Below, one piece after another: positions 11,621 through 23,439 of a stretch of DNA of 64,000 nucleotides. Origin of the DNA: Pyrrhosoma nymphula (lineage: Eukaryota; Arthropoda; Insecta; Odonata; Coenagrionidae); assembly GCA_963573305.1 (NCBI GenBank), contig OY754327.1, positions 144,872,855 through 144,936,854 of the forward strand, given 5' to 3'. The position numbers were made by a program, and so were the translations under genes. The notes beneath the pieces are model-generated. The model saw only the letters and a program-made list of their open reading frames with translations. It made no database searches and was not told where the DNA came from. Position 1 is the first letter of the stretch; the number at the start of each line of letters is the position of its first letter.

Positions 11621-13707
11621 AAGGAGCCCTTTTGAATTTGGAATTGGTCCGTCTGCGTCTAAATACTCCTTGAATATGATTCCAATGAAAAAAAAATAAC
11701 ATTTGATTATCCACAGTTATGAAACAAAACAAGTATTCTTCCAAATAGATGAATATGGTAACCTAATATTGTTCTAATTTTCTTCGATCTGGTGTGATTT
11801 TAAATGCCCACTCCATTGATTATTCGTGGCATACTGCCGCATGTTCAGAATTTTTGGCAAATCTTTAGCCACGGTTTGCTTTTTGATTAAAAGACCCTTT
11901 TCAAGTTATAGACTTGTCAACAAGATGTAGGTATTCGCTCAAGATGTTTCGCCAGGAAGTTTGTGAAACCGCCCCACTCATTTCGCAACTATCATCCAAT
12001 AGTTCCGAAGGAAAAACAAACAATAATCTCTGCCAATATCTTGCTTGCCTACGTTCTGTAAGTGCATACCTTTTTCGGTACTCTTTTCAAATACTAATGT
12101 ACTTACCAGAGGTAATTTTGGAGGTAAATGTAAAATTTTGGGAGCTGAAACTTTCTCGAAGCTTTTGCTAAGAAGTTTACGTTTATTTTCATTTACCTTG
12201 CGAGTACTATCTACTAGCGTGAACCTATATTGACTGTATTTAATGAGCACCTACTGTCCTACTAACCGTTAATATTTTTTCTGTGATTGTGTGTTCGATT
12301 AATCAAGTTTTGGAAAGGTATAACGACTGGGTGGCTACCAGGGTATAGCAACCTATAGATGTCTTCAATTTTCACGATTTATTTTTCCCAAATAGAGAAC
12401 TTTCTTATTCGACAAGGAAATAATGCACAGCATGGAATTCGGGCCAATTTGTTAGATTTTTAATTTTTTGTCTGTTTCAGTGAATATTATGTCGTTATTG
12501 AACAAAAGAATAATGAGGAAATGTTTCGTACCATGAGGGAAACTTGGAGAAGAGTTCATGTGCATCCTGTAATACATAAAATTCTGAAGTTATGTGATAA
12601 TATCAACTTAATAAATGAAAAAAATGAACTTACTTATGATATTTGAGAGAAGGAGGTGCAGAAATAGAGTTTTTACCGTGGAATTTTAGAGGAAACTACG
12701 AAAGAGCTGTAGTTAAAAAGAGAAACATCAAATTACCTCTGGTGAATTTTCTCCCCTACAGCAAGGATTTTTTTCGATAAAAAATTTTGCTAAGGAATAT
12801 TTGATTTAAATGAACTCAAAGCTCCACTTAAGCATCTCTTCGGTGAACTTTAGAAGTTTATTTATATACGTGGCTCTCTTATGGTGTACTTTTAGCAATG
12901 GATAGTATTTTTCTCTCCGTCTAAACTGTTAAACAATATGGTTAAATTATTAACATTTTTAAATTCCCTTCACATCTCTTAGTGTTGACCAATAATTTAC
13001 GAATATTAGTAATTCGATGTGTATGGCTCAGCTCCATAGAGTAGTTTGGCCTTCAATTATTCAAAATTAATCATATTTAGTTAATATTAAATATAATCAT
13101 CTCATTGGTGCCTATTACCCGTTTATTTCCCTAAGTAGTACCATCTGTGGGTGCCTTTCTCGTCCTCTTGGTACACAGTATAGCTAGTTACAGTCCCGAT
13201 TTATCGCCAATATGTATCAGTTTGATAATTTTACTCATCCCTGCCTATTTTAAATAGAAATCAATGACATGTGTCCTACCTATGGTATTCCAACATCCCT
13301 AATTTACCAATGGATTCCAAGCAGTTGAAGTTGAATAAGAGACAACTTTTGGGAAACGCTCTCATGTGCAAAATTCACTGTAAATAATGCATTCGCCTGT
13401 ACTGCGATACGAACCCAGATACGCCGAATACGGACCTAGTGCTTTAGAATGATTTATTCTCTGTGTATTCCGCACACTACCAGTGAATGATATGATTTAC
13501 ATGTTCCGCTTCCCCTTGTAAGCCACATCTACCCAAAAAACCTTGAATTCTTACATAGCAATTCTTGACTCTGAGGAATATTTTTTCACTTCCTGTGCCT
13601 CCTTTATTTTAAGGAAATGCTCCTTTATTTTAAGGGAAAGGGAATGAATAACGAAATTAACTTCTCTGGCTTGACTATGTGAAATTTCTCCATCTCGTAA
13701 GCAATAA
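11621..13707. other. AT-rich intergenic DNA, nothing recognisable
   Basis: No domain-bearing frame, RNA gene or clear repeat. Confidence 0.4.
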
Positions 13708-13886
13708 AAAAACTATGTAAAATTCCTCTTGAGTAAAAAAAATGTATTTCGACCTTGGTTTCGACATTTAATGCCATAATCAGGTATTGGCAGATGGCAT
13801 AATTTCCTGATTATGGTATAACACGCCGAAACTTAGATAAAAAAAATATATTTCCTCAAAAGGAACTTTACATAGTTCTTTTTTCA
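13708..13886. repeat. Imperfect palindrome with degenerate hammerhead-like motif
   Basis: Outer arms AACTATGTAAAATTCCTCTT and the reverse complement of AAGGAACTTTACATAGTT pair with few mismatches. The inner arms contain TTTCGACATTTAATGCCAT and, facing it, a plus-strand string CTGATTATGG...GCCGAAACTTAG. This has the order of the hammerhead core but with CTGATTA in place of CUGANGA and a different stem III, so it is a decayed member of the same class. Confidence 0.6.
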
Positions 13887-15234
13887 TAACTTCCGGTTTG
13901 CTCTTAAGCTGCAGATGTCCTATTTAGTCAAATGCAACCCAAATGTAAGAGTAGTAAAACCAGCAGAGGTTATTATAACAATTCCCACGTTCTCTAGTGG
14001 TTGAACTTCCCATCAGCCTCGTATCACGCAGTTTCACTTTAGCTTGGGGTATCCAGAGGTATCATCCTGATTGAAAATTGGCGTACAGCAGCTGAATTAT
14101 CGACTCTTTACGCCACACACTGCCCTACAAGTTAAAAATGTATGGCAAAGTACTGGATGAATTGTATTCAATGTTTTTTATTCAGATCAGGCTCCGGGCG
14201 TTGCATTCTATGCCAAGTATACTCTTTCCGAGTGTATTATTGATATTGCTCCTTGGATTAGGCGCCTACCTTTTGAACTCGTCTGATAAATTTTCACCAC
14301 TGAGGAAAAGCATGGCCGTGAAATAAAATGTCCACATCTGACTAGAGTGACACGCAGGATAACTTCTTCTGGCTCGGAATTATTGCTCCGCCTGAAAAAC
14401 TTCATATATTTTGCAGACAAGAATCATTCTCAATCTTATTACCATCTCCTACCGACTTTTTTGTTTATGTATCGATTACAATTTAATCACCATAATTTAC
14501 CTTGCATAATTTTTTTATTCTTTAATCATCTATCTATTATAATATGTATTTCCTATACGTTTCAGTATTTATTTAATAATTTTATGTATTGTTTACCCCT
14601 ATTTATTACCTCCTCTCAGATCAGATAGTTCTCATCCCTCAGATTTGGAAATGAAAACTGGTACTTTCGTTTCTAAAGAAATACTTTCAAAGGAAAAATA
14701 CTATATTCTCATCTTTAGCTCTGATGACAATCTACCTGTATAGTGGATATTTGTAAATATTCTCAGAATTATTGCGAAAATTATTTTTCCTGGAATGTTA
14801 GGAAATCAAATTACTTTCATTGCGAGATATTAACAACCACTTCTATTATCAGAGATCTTTGCTGAATCAATATACGTTGTATGCAAAAATCGAATGTCTG
14901 ACTTTTCTGATGTGTTAAAAATTTCAGGCTTTGTTTGGTGAAATCTTAAAGACCATTTATTTACGTATACCTAATTGTTTTGTTGAATCATTCGTTCTTA
15001 TCAAATGATGTCTCAATCCTGCCATTATTTATAATATATCATTAGCACTCTACAGTAAGCAAATAGATTTTCTATTTTTATTTTTTCCTCATAAATATAT
15101 TAGCATAGACTAAAAACATTTACTCTTGCAAGTTTAATGCAGTAAATATTCTTGACAGAGGAAACTGTTTCAGGCTTCATTAAGTGGCATTTATCCATCA
15201 CGGAGAAAATAAAAAATAGCTTTTTGAATACCAC
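13887..15234. other. AT-rich intergenic DNA, nothing recognisable
   Basis: Only short, domain-free frames. Confidence 0.4.
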
Positions 15235-15345
15235 TTACAAGATTTTATTTACGCGATACGGGTTTCGACACTTCGTATTATCTTCAAGGCCTGAAGATGA
15301 CAGGAAGTGTCGAAACCCGGGTCGTCTCAATAAAATCTTTAAAAT
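15235..15345. repeat. Fold-back repeat with hammerhead-like motif
   Basis: The arms AAGATTTTATTTACGCGATA...GGGTTTCGACACTTC and GAAGTGTCGAAACCC...AATAAAATCTT pair imperfectly. The right arm has an intact hammerhead-like core (15291-15323). The left arm on the minus strand has the same order with TTGAAGA for CTGAAGA and CCCGTATC for CCCGGGTC, so only one of the two motifs is intact. Confidence 0.75.
15291..15323 (+). ncRNA. Hammerhead-ribozyme-like motif, best core match in the window
   Basis: CTGAAGA (15291-15297, fits CUGANGA), one unpaired T, stem II GACA/TGTC (15299-15302, 15308-15311) with loop GGAAG, GAAA (15312-15315), stem III A-U and C-G around a CCGG loop, and GTC at 15321-15323. After the predicted cleavage the sequence GTCT can pair with AGGC directly upstream of the core (one G-U pair), giving a short stem I. 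All conserved residues and three helices are therefore available. Activity is not shown. Confidence 0.65.
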
Positions 15346-15639
15346 GGTATTCACATTGTTATTATACATTTTATCCGCAGTTTTCCGTACTCTTTTTTCT
15401 TTGAGAGATTCACTCTGGTCCCGAATCATCTTTACTGGATATGAAGTGGGAGGGAATGGAGATGGGCGAGTTTTTGAGAAATGGCAAGTCTAATAAAAAG
15501 GATAGTTGAGTGTCAGCCTCGGCCAAGTCGGGACGTACTTAAATGCTGGAACGTCTGCGAGGGCGCGGGAGGTTTTTCGGCTCTCGATGCGGTGCAGCCC
15601 GCGGGCTACGCGAAAATTATGGTTAAAGGGGGTACATAG

Positions 15640-16500
15640 GCGTGAAACCGTGCTCCAAACAGACTCCGCAAAATTCTTCCGGTTCCAACGCCACCTCCCC
15701 CCTCCCCAAGTGCCTGCACTCCCTTAAAAACCCTGCTTCCCGCGTCCCCGGCCACATCTCAACCCTCTTTTCTCCACCCGCACCCCTCGCCACACACCCC
15801 GGCGGCATAAATCGTGACCGCCCCGCAAACACTCCCGTAGACTCCAAAAAACCCCTCCACCCCTCCCCCACCGCCAAGGAAACCCAGAGGTGGGCGACTT
15901 TTCCAACCCCCCAGTCAGAAACCTCCCACCCCCCTCTCAGCCCTTTCCATGCTACCCCTTCCTTCCTCCTCTATAAAAGATGGCGAAGACTGAGAATTAG
16001 CATAATCACAATAATTCCGGCCAGCTGACAGGAGCAGTTTCTCCTCCTTCCTTCCCACCCTCCACTCACACCACCCTCTTCCCCGTCCACACCCAATCCG
16101 TTGCCCACCCATCCGGACTCCCTTGCCATTTTCTTTGATTCCTTACAAAATATTTATGCGTGGAATAAAAATCTGAGAAAAATTCAACGATCCCCGTGTC
16201 TTCCCATCCTTTTTTTTATTTCTTCTACCTTCAAGCATCCCCCGAAAACTATCCGAAGGAACCCCCTTCCTCGATTGCTGCCACCGCTTCCTCCCCCGTG
16301 TCGTCGCCTCCATTTCTTTTGCAACCCTCCACCTCCCATGCACACCCACCCTCTCCCCTCGCCACCCCTATCATGGTACCACCCCCACAAACACTTCGCA
16401 TCCCTCGCTAGGCCCCACCGCTCTCGTGCGCGCCAAAAAGTTGCGACGGCGAAGGTGGAAAACTGTCAAATATTGAAATAATATTCATCTTCCATCGCCT
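15640..16500. other. Pyrimidine-rich, GC-rich block
   Basis: C/T-rich on the plus strand with long CCC/CTCC runs. Open frames on both strands are low-complexity. Of the same texture as the blocks at 7420, 10720, 19840 and 60300. Confidence 0.45.
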
Positions 16501-17390
16501 CCTCCTCCTCCCTGTTATGCAGAGAATGGGGCCTCAGGCGCCTTGGGAGGTGGTAGGGAAGATATGCCACCAGCTTCTCTCGAGGTCGGGGCTCCAAATC
16601 CAAAAGAGAAGATATCCTTTTGGGTTTAACTGTTTTTATATTTCTCGTTGTGGCCTTTTCTTACCCTCATTCAAACTAGCCGTTACAGTGATATTACGTG
16701 CAGATTTGACAATGTTTAGTGTTTAATGGAATATCTCGCTTTCACACTCACAAAAGGAAAATAAATTCATGAAAACAAAATATTGCATCCATGCTTGTTT
16801 GGGAAATAATTAATAAAATAGATTATGATGAGTATAGTCATTGTTTAGAACGAAATAATTTTTACCCCTGGCATACATTTTGGGAATTATAGTGTATTCT
16901 GATTCAATTCATCGAACATACATATTTTGCACCTCCAGGTCCTTCTAATGATCTGAATCCCCACAGTAAATCGGGGGCGAATGAATATTTACTGCCTCAG
17001 TTGAAAAAATTTCTTCTCCCTCTAATTCAGTTTGAATCGAATGCTATAAATTTAGCTTCTTTTTCTTTCTCTAGTAATTGATCGGAGCCAAAATTTTCGA
17101 CGTTATCATGAATTTCCTCTGCTGGGAACACCCTACCAAGCATGAAAAAATGGACTCAAATTACCTTTAATAATCACTTTCATTGTCAGTTTAAAACCCC
17201 ATAAGGTTTTTATTGGATCTATACTGCACCCGAAAACAAACATGATACTGTACAAATAATTCCCACCAGCCAGTTTATTTGGTAAAATACCTTTTTTTCA
17301 GTCAAAGAGAAAAAAATATTCTTATAATCTTTTAAACGTTTTGTATTTTCAAGGTGCTCTTCTCTCCAATGAAGACGAATGGAGACGAAC
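16501..17390. other. AT-rich intergenic DNA, nothing recognisable
   Basis: No domain-bearing frame or clear repeat. Confidence 0.4.
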
Positions 17391-17560
17391 GTCTTGGTAG
17401 CTTAATTGGCTAAAGTTCTCGGAGTGGATTCGATGCATTCGATGGAATGAAATAATTATTATTATTATTATTATGGATCTTGAGTTCGTATTCCAGTTTC
17501 GGTGAATGAGTTTTTATCGTGAATTTTCGGCATTCTTTTCCTATTTACTTACCCTATTGA
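17391..17560 (+). repeat. Diverged tRNA-derived SINE, same family as 3494
   Basis: CTTGGTAGCTTAATTGGCTA matches the A-box region of the 3494 SINE, and GAGTTCGTATTCCAGTTTC matches its B-box/T-arm region. The following GGTGAATGAGTTTTTATCGT parallels its tail. An ATT microsatellite (about 17455-17474) sits between the A and B boxes, so the head is disrupted. Confidence 0.6.
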
Positions 17561-18300
17561 AATGCATCTTGAGTGCCTTATCGCCATGTTTTTGCGACCT
17601 CACCTGAGTCTTATGCCATTAAAAACTGATTTCTGTCTTTAAAAACGAGTTTTGCGACTGTTGATGTCTAATTGTTCTACTATTTTGAATGAACATGAAA
17701 AGGTACTGTTAGTCGATATTCCAGTTCTGTCAGCTGAAATGAAGTTGTATGAAGTGAAATGACTCGTTTCATATCGCAAAGGAAGAGTTGAGGACTGGTT
17801 TCGTCAAAACCAGCCAGTGCGAATGTCTTTGGCCTTAATTTGAACTGGTTTGATTGCTTACGTATTCTTATTAACACACTCATGATAGAATCTCAGATCC
17901 TCGGGTTTATTGGGGCGGCTCGAAGCATTTCATGGCACTGTAACATATTTAAGAGCGCATGATGTGACATAGTAATCCCTACATGTTTGTGCCAGTGTTG
18001 TGAAACGAGTCGCCCCGCTCCAATAATGCTACAAGAGAAAAATTGCCTTCCGTTACATGAATATTAACGGGATTAAGGTCAATTCAGGGGGTCAGATAGT
18101 GGTGAAATGGAGAGAAAACGAAGGGGCGCTCCCCTAAATTTTTTTAAATTAAAGAAAATTTTCTTAATTTTGGTTGAGAAGTAGCATTACAGCCACGAGA
18201 TAAGAAACAGACATTAATTGACCTCAGGTTAGATTATAGTTTCATTTAGTTAAGTTTAGAGATTTAGGTACAGTTAGAGAGTTTTTAATTTAATTTTTAA
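17561..18300. other. Intergenic DNA, nothing recognisable
   Basis: No supported feature. Confidence 0.4.
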
Positions 18301-18301
18301 G

Positions 18302-18356
<55 letters not shown>
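18302..18356. repeat. (TA)n microsatellite
   Basis: About 27 TA units on the left of the palindrome at 18397; a second, shorter TA run follows it at about 18586-18606. The palindrome-bearing unit therefore appears to have landed inside a TA repeat or to carry TA ends. Confidence 0.9.
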
Positions 18357-18359
<3 letters not shown>

Positions 18360-18451
18360 GAAACGAAAATTTCGCCAATAGGCCACAATATAATAAAAAC
18401 ACTTGACAGGGGGTGGGGAAAGAAAAGTAAAAAGAGAGAGAGGACTTACTG

Positions 18452-18481
18452 GACGTTTCGGGCATGTAGGCCCTTCTTCAG
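18452..18481 (-). ncRNA. Mirror copy of the minimal hammerhead-like motif
   Basis: Exact reverse complement of 18502-18531 in the left arm of the same palindrome. Confidence 0.45.
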
Positions 18482-18501
18482 CTGTAGAAAATTTTCTACA
18501 G

Positions 18502-18531
18502 CTGAAGAAGGGCCTACATGCCCGAAACGTC
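18502..18531 (+). ncRNA. Hammerhead-like motif with minimal stem III
   Basis: CTGAAGA (18502-18508), one unpaired A, stem II GGGC/GCCC (18510-18513, 18520-18523) with loop CTACAT, GAAA (18524-18527), then CGTC. A15.1-C-G-U leaves no loop for stem III, so cleavage in cis is unlikely. The self-complementary ACGU could form stem III between two molecules, as described for dimeric hammerheads in other retroelements. Confidence 0.5.
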
Positions 18532-18606
18532 CAGTAAGTCCTCTCTCTCTTTTTACTTTTCTTTCCCCACCCCCTGTCAAGTGTTTATATATATATATAT
18601 ATATAT

Positions 18607-19839
18607 TGTTATTTACTATATTTTAAAGGTTTCATTCCTCCTATTTTCTTAATGGATTGTGTTTGACATTAGAAACTATATATTATAAAGGAAAAGTCAT
18701 GCCCTCCTGATAACTCTCCGTAAATATTTCTTTAGAGAACCACTGGCATCAGAGAACGAGGAGAATGAAGACCAAAACATTCGGGGACATTTTCTCGTTT
18801 CTATTCACAGTAAGAGACTTCAGGAATTCTGAAATGAGGTTAAGCACCCTAGCGAGACATCGCGGGAGTAAACTTTTGAGTGGGAACAGTAAAAAAAAGG
18901 TCTCGACACAGGGGAAAAGAGAACATGAAAAAGGCTATCTGCTCCGAAGCGCTGGTCACGTACACCAAAACTTACGTCGCGAGGCGCCACCTGGCGGGAG
19001 GAAAATAAAAAAAGAGAGCGAGGGGCGGCCGTTTTCCCCATAAATGGCTGTCTTTATATTCAACGAGCTGAAAGATCGCCCTCTCATGCACTTCCTCATA
19101 CTTCTTCGTGAGAAACAATGGTAACTGATCCTTTCTCCAACTCCAAAAATTTCGTTTTACTGTACCGCATAAGCGATAACTTATGTCCCTTAGATGTTAT
19201 CGGAGAACTAAACCTTTGGAAACTTGGATCGAATTTTTACACCCTCCTATTCTATTCCGCCATCAATAAAAATGCGAGACGTTTATCTTTCCCCTTCTAA
19301 ATGCATGCTTTAGTGCAGAAAGTAAGTGAAGCCTAATTACTGTGGTATAGTTTAGATTTAGAGGTTTTAGTAAGTAGAGGTTAGACTTTAGTGGAGATAA
19401 GCATCTTCATCAAAACATACAGCTTGAGCCATTCTCTTACTGACTCAAATGAATATACTAATCGTGCTTTTGGTCTGAAATGATATTGGCATTCAAAATA
19501 ATGCACTATCGATATTTTAGCATGTAGAATCTTCAATTTACCTCCAAGGGTAAGTATGGGCAGCTTTTTAATACGCGTGTATTACTAATAGATATGGAAG
19601 AAAACTACGCACCCTATTTACGAGAACCTGATTTCGGAATTGAGCGCTTTACTGCATACAATTACCTGTGGTATGCCTCTATAATTTTTATCTAACACAC
19701 AAGTTCATTTTCCTTTAGTCCAAAAAATTACAAATCAACAAAAGTGCTCCACCGTTGCGTAATGCGCGAGTGAGCTGCCACGGCAACATCAAAGAATAAA
19801 TTCTCAGGAGTCGATAGAGGGATTCCCTGTTCCCACTGC
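18607..19839. other. Intergenic DNA, nothing recognisable
   Basis: No supported gene or repeat. Confidence 0.4.
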
Positions 19840-20560
19840 CTATCCGCTTTGATACCTCCCGCCACACCTCCGACGACACCTTTTATTCCCTCCTCGACCC
19901 TTACACCAGCCTCTCCTCCTCCTATCCTCCTGCCCCGCCACGTCATCGCTACAACAAGCGGGGCGCTGCGTTGACAACTGCCGCCGCCACTGTCAGCCTG
20001 GGAAAGATGGATGGACGGCGAATGGAAATCATGGACCCCTCTCCCGAACCCTCCCTCCCAAATCCCCCCCCACACAGGGGCCGCCCTCCCTCCTTCCCCT
20101 CCAATCCCTCGCCGTCACTCTCCCCACTCTCAAAACCCTACCCCCGCTCGCATCGCCGCCGTGAGCAACGTCATCCCCTCCCCCCTGCTACGATCGCATC
20201 CGGGTTTTGGCCGAGTGATTCCCTTAAAAGAGCGGCCAAAGCTATCCGCTCATCCCATCCCTTGTGTATGCTGCCTCCTCCTTGCAATTACCAAATTTTC
20301 ATCGCGTTCCTACCACGCGCTCAGGAAAGTGAACCGAGTCATTCTTCCGGTTTACGGGTGCTGCCGTAGCCCCGTGCAGAACGGAGGGGGTTGAACTGTC
20401 GAGCGCCCCTTACACTGTCCCTTTCTCGTCCGCACTTAATACCCCGCCACTCCTTGCTTCACATGCAGCACCATCGAATGGTTAGCAGCTCCCCATTCCC
20501 CGCTGAACCACTAGTGCTAGTACACGTCCCCTCCCTCCGTCTTTAGTGCGGAAAATTCAG
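19840..20560. other. Pyrimidine-rich, GC-rich block about 1 kb from the zen 3' end
   Basis: C/T-rich on the plus strand with CpGs (19940-20000, 20140-20240). Overlapping open frames are P/S-rich and without domains. It may be a regulatory island of the Hox locus or a member of the pyrimidine-rich series; undecided. Confidence 0.45.
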
Positions 20561-21397
20561 CTCAAATCTTTGGAACTCCTATCCGTTTATGCTCTGGATT
20601 AAGGTATTATATGGGTTTAAAATCCTCTCTCGCCGCCGGAGTGGAGAAAGAGACGCTCTTGGACGAGCGCTTGTTTCATGCAGGTGATTGATGGCCAATG
20701 CGAATTAAAAGCCGCTGAATGTAGCCGTAAACGTGATGCACTTACATGGTCGATACCTGAGGCTGCTTCCTACAAGTAAGTCGGCAGGAAACTTTCTGAT
20801 GAATATGACCCATTTTGAAGATCTTTTTCACTGACATTTAAATTTACAATATTTTCAACGATTTTTTACAATCCCCAAAACTTTAATCTTGAAGTCACCC
20901 GGAAATGAAAATGAAAGAGAAATTGCAATTAAATCTGCGGCTCTCTCACACCCATCAGTACATTGTATTTACGTTATTTTCATTTCCACATCTTACCCTT
21001 TTCATGGACAATTACCACTGAAAGCAACAAATACACTGGAAAGTTATATGTAATTTTCAAATAAGTTCCCATTCCTTTGGTTTTATGATTTATTCATAAG
21101 CAATGATTTTTCCATAAATAATCTCAAGTTACTATTAAATTGTAAAACAAAATTCAAGTAATTATTATCGTTGCACAAATAATTATTCATAACTATGGTT
21201 TTTATAACAGTGAATAAATTTTTGGTACTATTCCAAATACTTTGTACATAATTACATTAAAAATAACATTATCTTAGATTACCCTGTAAATCCTTTTGTA
21301 TCATTTCAACGCACTACCGCAACATAACGTAATTTGGCAGAGCACAGCATCAGATGCATATATCACTCAGCTTTATATTGCCCTTTTTACATTTCAT
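20561..21397. other. AT-rich DNA downstream of zen
   Basis: Probably contains or follows the zen 3' UTR. Further minus-strand AATAAA signals occur at about 21089-21094 and elsewhere, so the 3' end cannot be fixed. Confidence 0.35.
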
Positions 21398-21403
21398 TTT
21401 ATT
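21398..21403 (-). terminator. Candidate polyadenylation signal of the zen gene
   Basis: AATAAA on the minus strand about 217 bp beyond the stop codon. It is the nearest perfect hexamer I noticed. AT-rich sequence makes chance matches common. Confidence 0.3.
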
Positions 21404-21619
21404 TTAAGGCGCTATACCCTATTAAAAAGTAACCAGCACTAGCCACTGAACAGATAATGACTCTTTTTTCTTAAATAAAGAATCTTTGCCGAGTTATTAA
21501 GCATGTAACGCTCACAACAAGCACACAATTCCATCAGGCCACTTATCACTCAATTACTTTCTGAAGAAGGCAAGAACACTGACTTAGGGAGGGGAAGAAG
21601 AACAATCAATGTTACTTAA

Positions 21620-22965
21620 TCACAGTTCAATGAGATTTGAAGGTGGTGATTGCCTAAAGGAACCCTCTCCTGATGATTGTATGAGAAGATTTTCTAGTGG
21701 AGGGCTCCAAATTTGTCCGTCCAATCGCTGATCATTCGCTGTCCCGGTCTGACCGTATCTGTTGTTTCCGAAGGGCCCTTTATTCACCCTTGTATTGGCG
21801 ATGGTTTCAATTTCAGGACTCGACTGCTCAAATCCATCTCTTCGCGACCATTGGCTGTCTTGGCATTTCACATCTTTGTTGGGATAAGCAAACGGTGCCG
21901 GAAAAATATGCTCCACGAAAGAACAAGAAACTCCATGTGTACCTTGGGCGAATGTCGCTTGAAGTAACCTTTTATCATCTACCTGATGATACGAGTTCGA
22001 CACAACAGACATTGGCAGGCTTCCTACCGCTGCATTATTTGTGGCCGAATTAGGCGACTGCCCATTCTCGGTGGAAAATGGCAACTGAGTGGGTCCGCAT
22101 GGGCTACCGCGGAGCCCACCTCGATACTCCACCGTTGAAGTCACCAGATCTTCGTGACTCCCAGAGCATGTTTTGCTGTAACTGCTCGAGGTGAACATAC
22201 TTTGGGAGAACACATCACTTGATTGGGTGCTAACAACGTTGTTTTCGGCGTTAAATGAATCCCCCAAGGTAGAGCTGTTGTTGAAGGCAATGTCGGAACT
22301 ACTTGTGCCGAAGAAACTGTCGACGCCCTCCTGGTTTCGAGAGGGTATCCTGGGACTCTCGGCCATAATAGTCTCAAAATCGCTTTGAATTTGTTCATCT
22401 TGTGTTTTATGATCACTTTCGGTGGAGACGTTTAGAGATTGGTCGGGTGCCCCGCACCCAGCCGCCCCGGGAACAGCAGGGTGGGAATTACCAACGGAGT
22501 TGGGCTGGTTGGCGACGTCGGAGGCCGCGAGGGGTGAAGCTCCTGGGAGGGAGAACGGCGATGCTGAGCTGGCAGGGGATGCGGACGAGGACACCATTTG
22601 ATGAGGAGAGGCAATCTGCTGACACATTGACGTCGGAAGGGCCGATTCCTGTGCACCATCAGGCATAAGGGCACCAGTTGGATTCCCTTGCTTGGCCCGC
22701 TGCTCTTTTTTGAACTTCATTCGGCGATTCTGAAACCATATCTTGATCTGTCTCTCGGTCAGGTTTAATAGAGACGCCATTTCTATCCTCCTGGGACGGC
22801 ACAAATACCGGTTGAAGTGGAATTCTTTCTCCAGTTCCACCAATTGACCGCTGGTATAAGCGGTGCGGGCTCGCTTAGGGGATTGTGATGTGGTGGAGAT
22901 AGCTGAGGTGCTGGACGTACTGGGGGAGGAGTCGTCCATTCCATTTGGGTTACTTCCATCGTAAT
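21620..22965 (-). CDS. zen: Hox3/zerknullt homeobox gene, exon 2 (homeodomain and C-terminus)
   Basis: Encodes residues 399-846 of the predicted protein, a sequence-specific DNA-binding transcription factor acting in the nucleus. The 60-residue homeodomain (residues 428-487, 22879-22700) starts PKRARTAYTSGQLVELEKEF and ends WFQNRRMKFKKEQ. W48, F49, Q50, N51 and R53 of the recognition helix are present. SGQLVELEKEFHFNRYLCR plus NLTERQIKIWFQNRRMKFKK is the Hox3/zen pattern; proboscipedia would have NTQLLELEKEFHFNKYLCR and RQVKVWFQNRRMKHKR. In insects zen mainly serves extraembryonic tissues, whereas Hox3 in other arthropods is Hox-like. The remaining 359 residues are S/N/Q/P-rich with no domain I recognise. 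The exon begins after TTTTATTTCAG with two bases of a split codon, which fits the phase of exon 1. Stop is TGA. Confidence 0.95.
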
Positions 22966-23439
22966 CTGAAATAAAATATATCAAATTAGTCAGCGATAAT
23001 AATTATATAGTACAATTACATGTGCAATTTCCTCGTAAAATTAGCGTCACCTTAACTGAAGCTAAAGTGATTTCAATAAATAGGTTTGTAACAGAACATC
23101 CTCGACTACATCGGCTCAGAAACAAGATGGGTTAAAAATTGCGATATGAAGGTACATAATTGCCGAAAAGTTGTTCGTATGTACAATGTATACAATCGTG
23201 AAAAACCCGCGCTATGATAGTATAAAAAGTACCAAAAATAATGAAATATTCGCTCATTATGTCATTTACTTAGGCATGTAAACGAGTAAAATACCGAGAG
23301 AAGTGTAGCTCAGGTTAATTAGGCAAGTCATGAATATTAGGCGAGTAGAACGTGTACCTTTATGAGTATATGGTCTTTGATCTAAAATATCTCTTCAATC
23401 AAACTACAACTTCCATCTACTGGTGAGGGCCTCGTCAAT

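Larger units (their letters stand above)
18397..18586. repeat. 190-bp perfect palindrome with hammerhead-like motifs
   Basis: Two 95-bp arms with no mismatch that I can find. They meet at the 22-bp palindrome centred at 18491/18492, so there is essentially no loop. Outer ends are AAACACTTGACAGGGGG and its complement. Each arm carries a hammerhead-like string (18502-18531 plus, 18452-18481 minus). Perfect identity over the arms implies recent formation or gene conversion. Confidence 0.85.

Noticed and set aside
22966..22984. Homeobox ORF starting at 22984
   Set aside because: The codon there is TTG and the stretch is a splice acceptor tract (TTTTATTTCAG); the exon begins at 22965.
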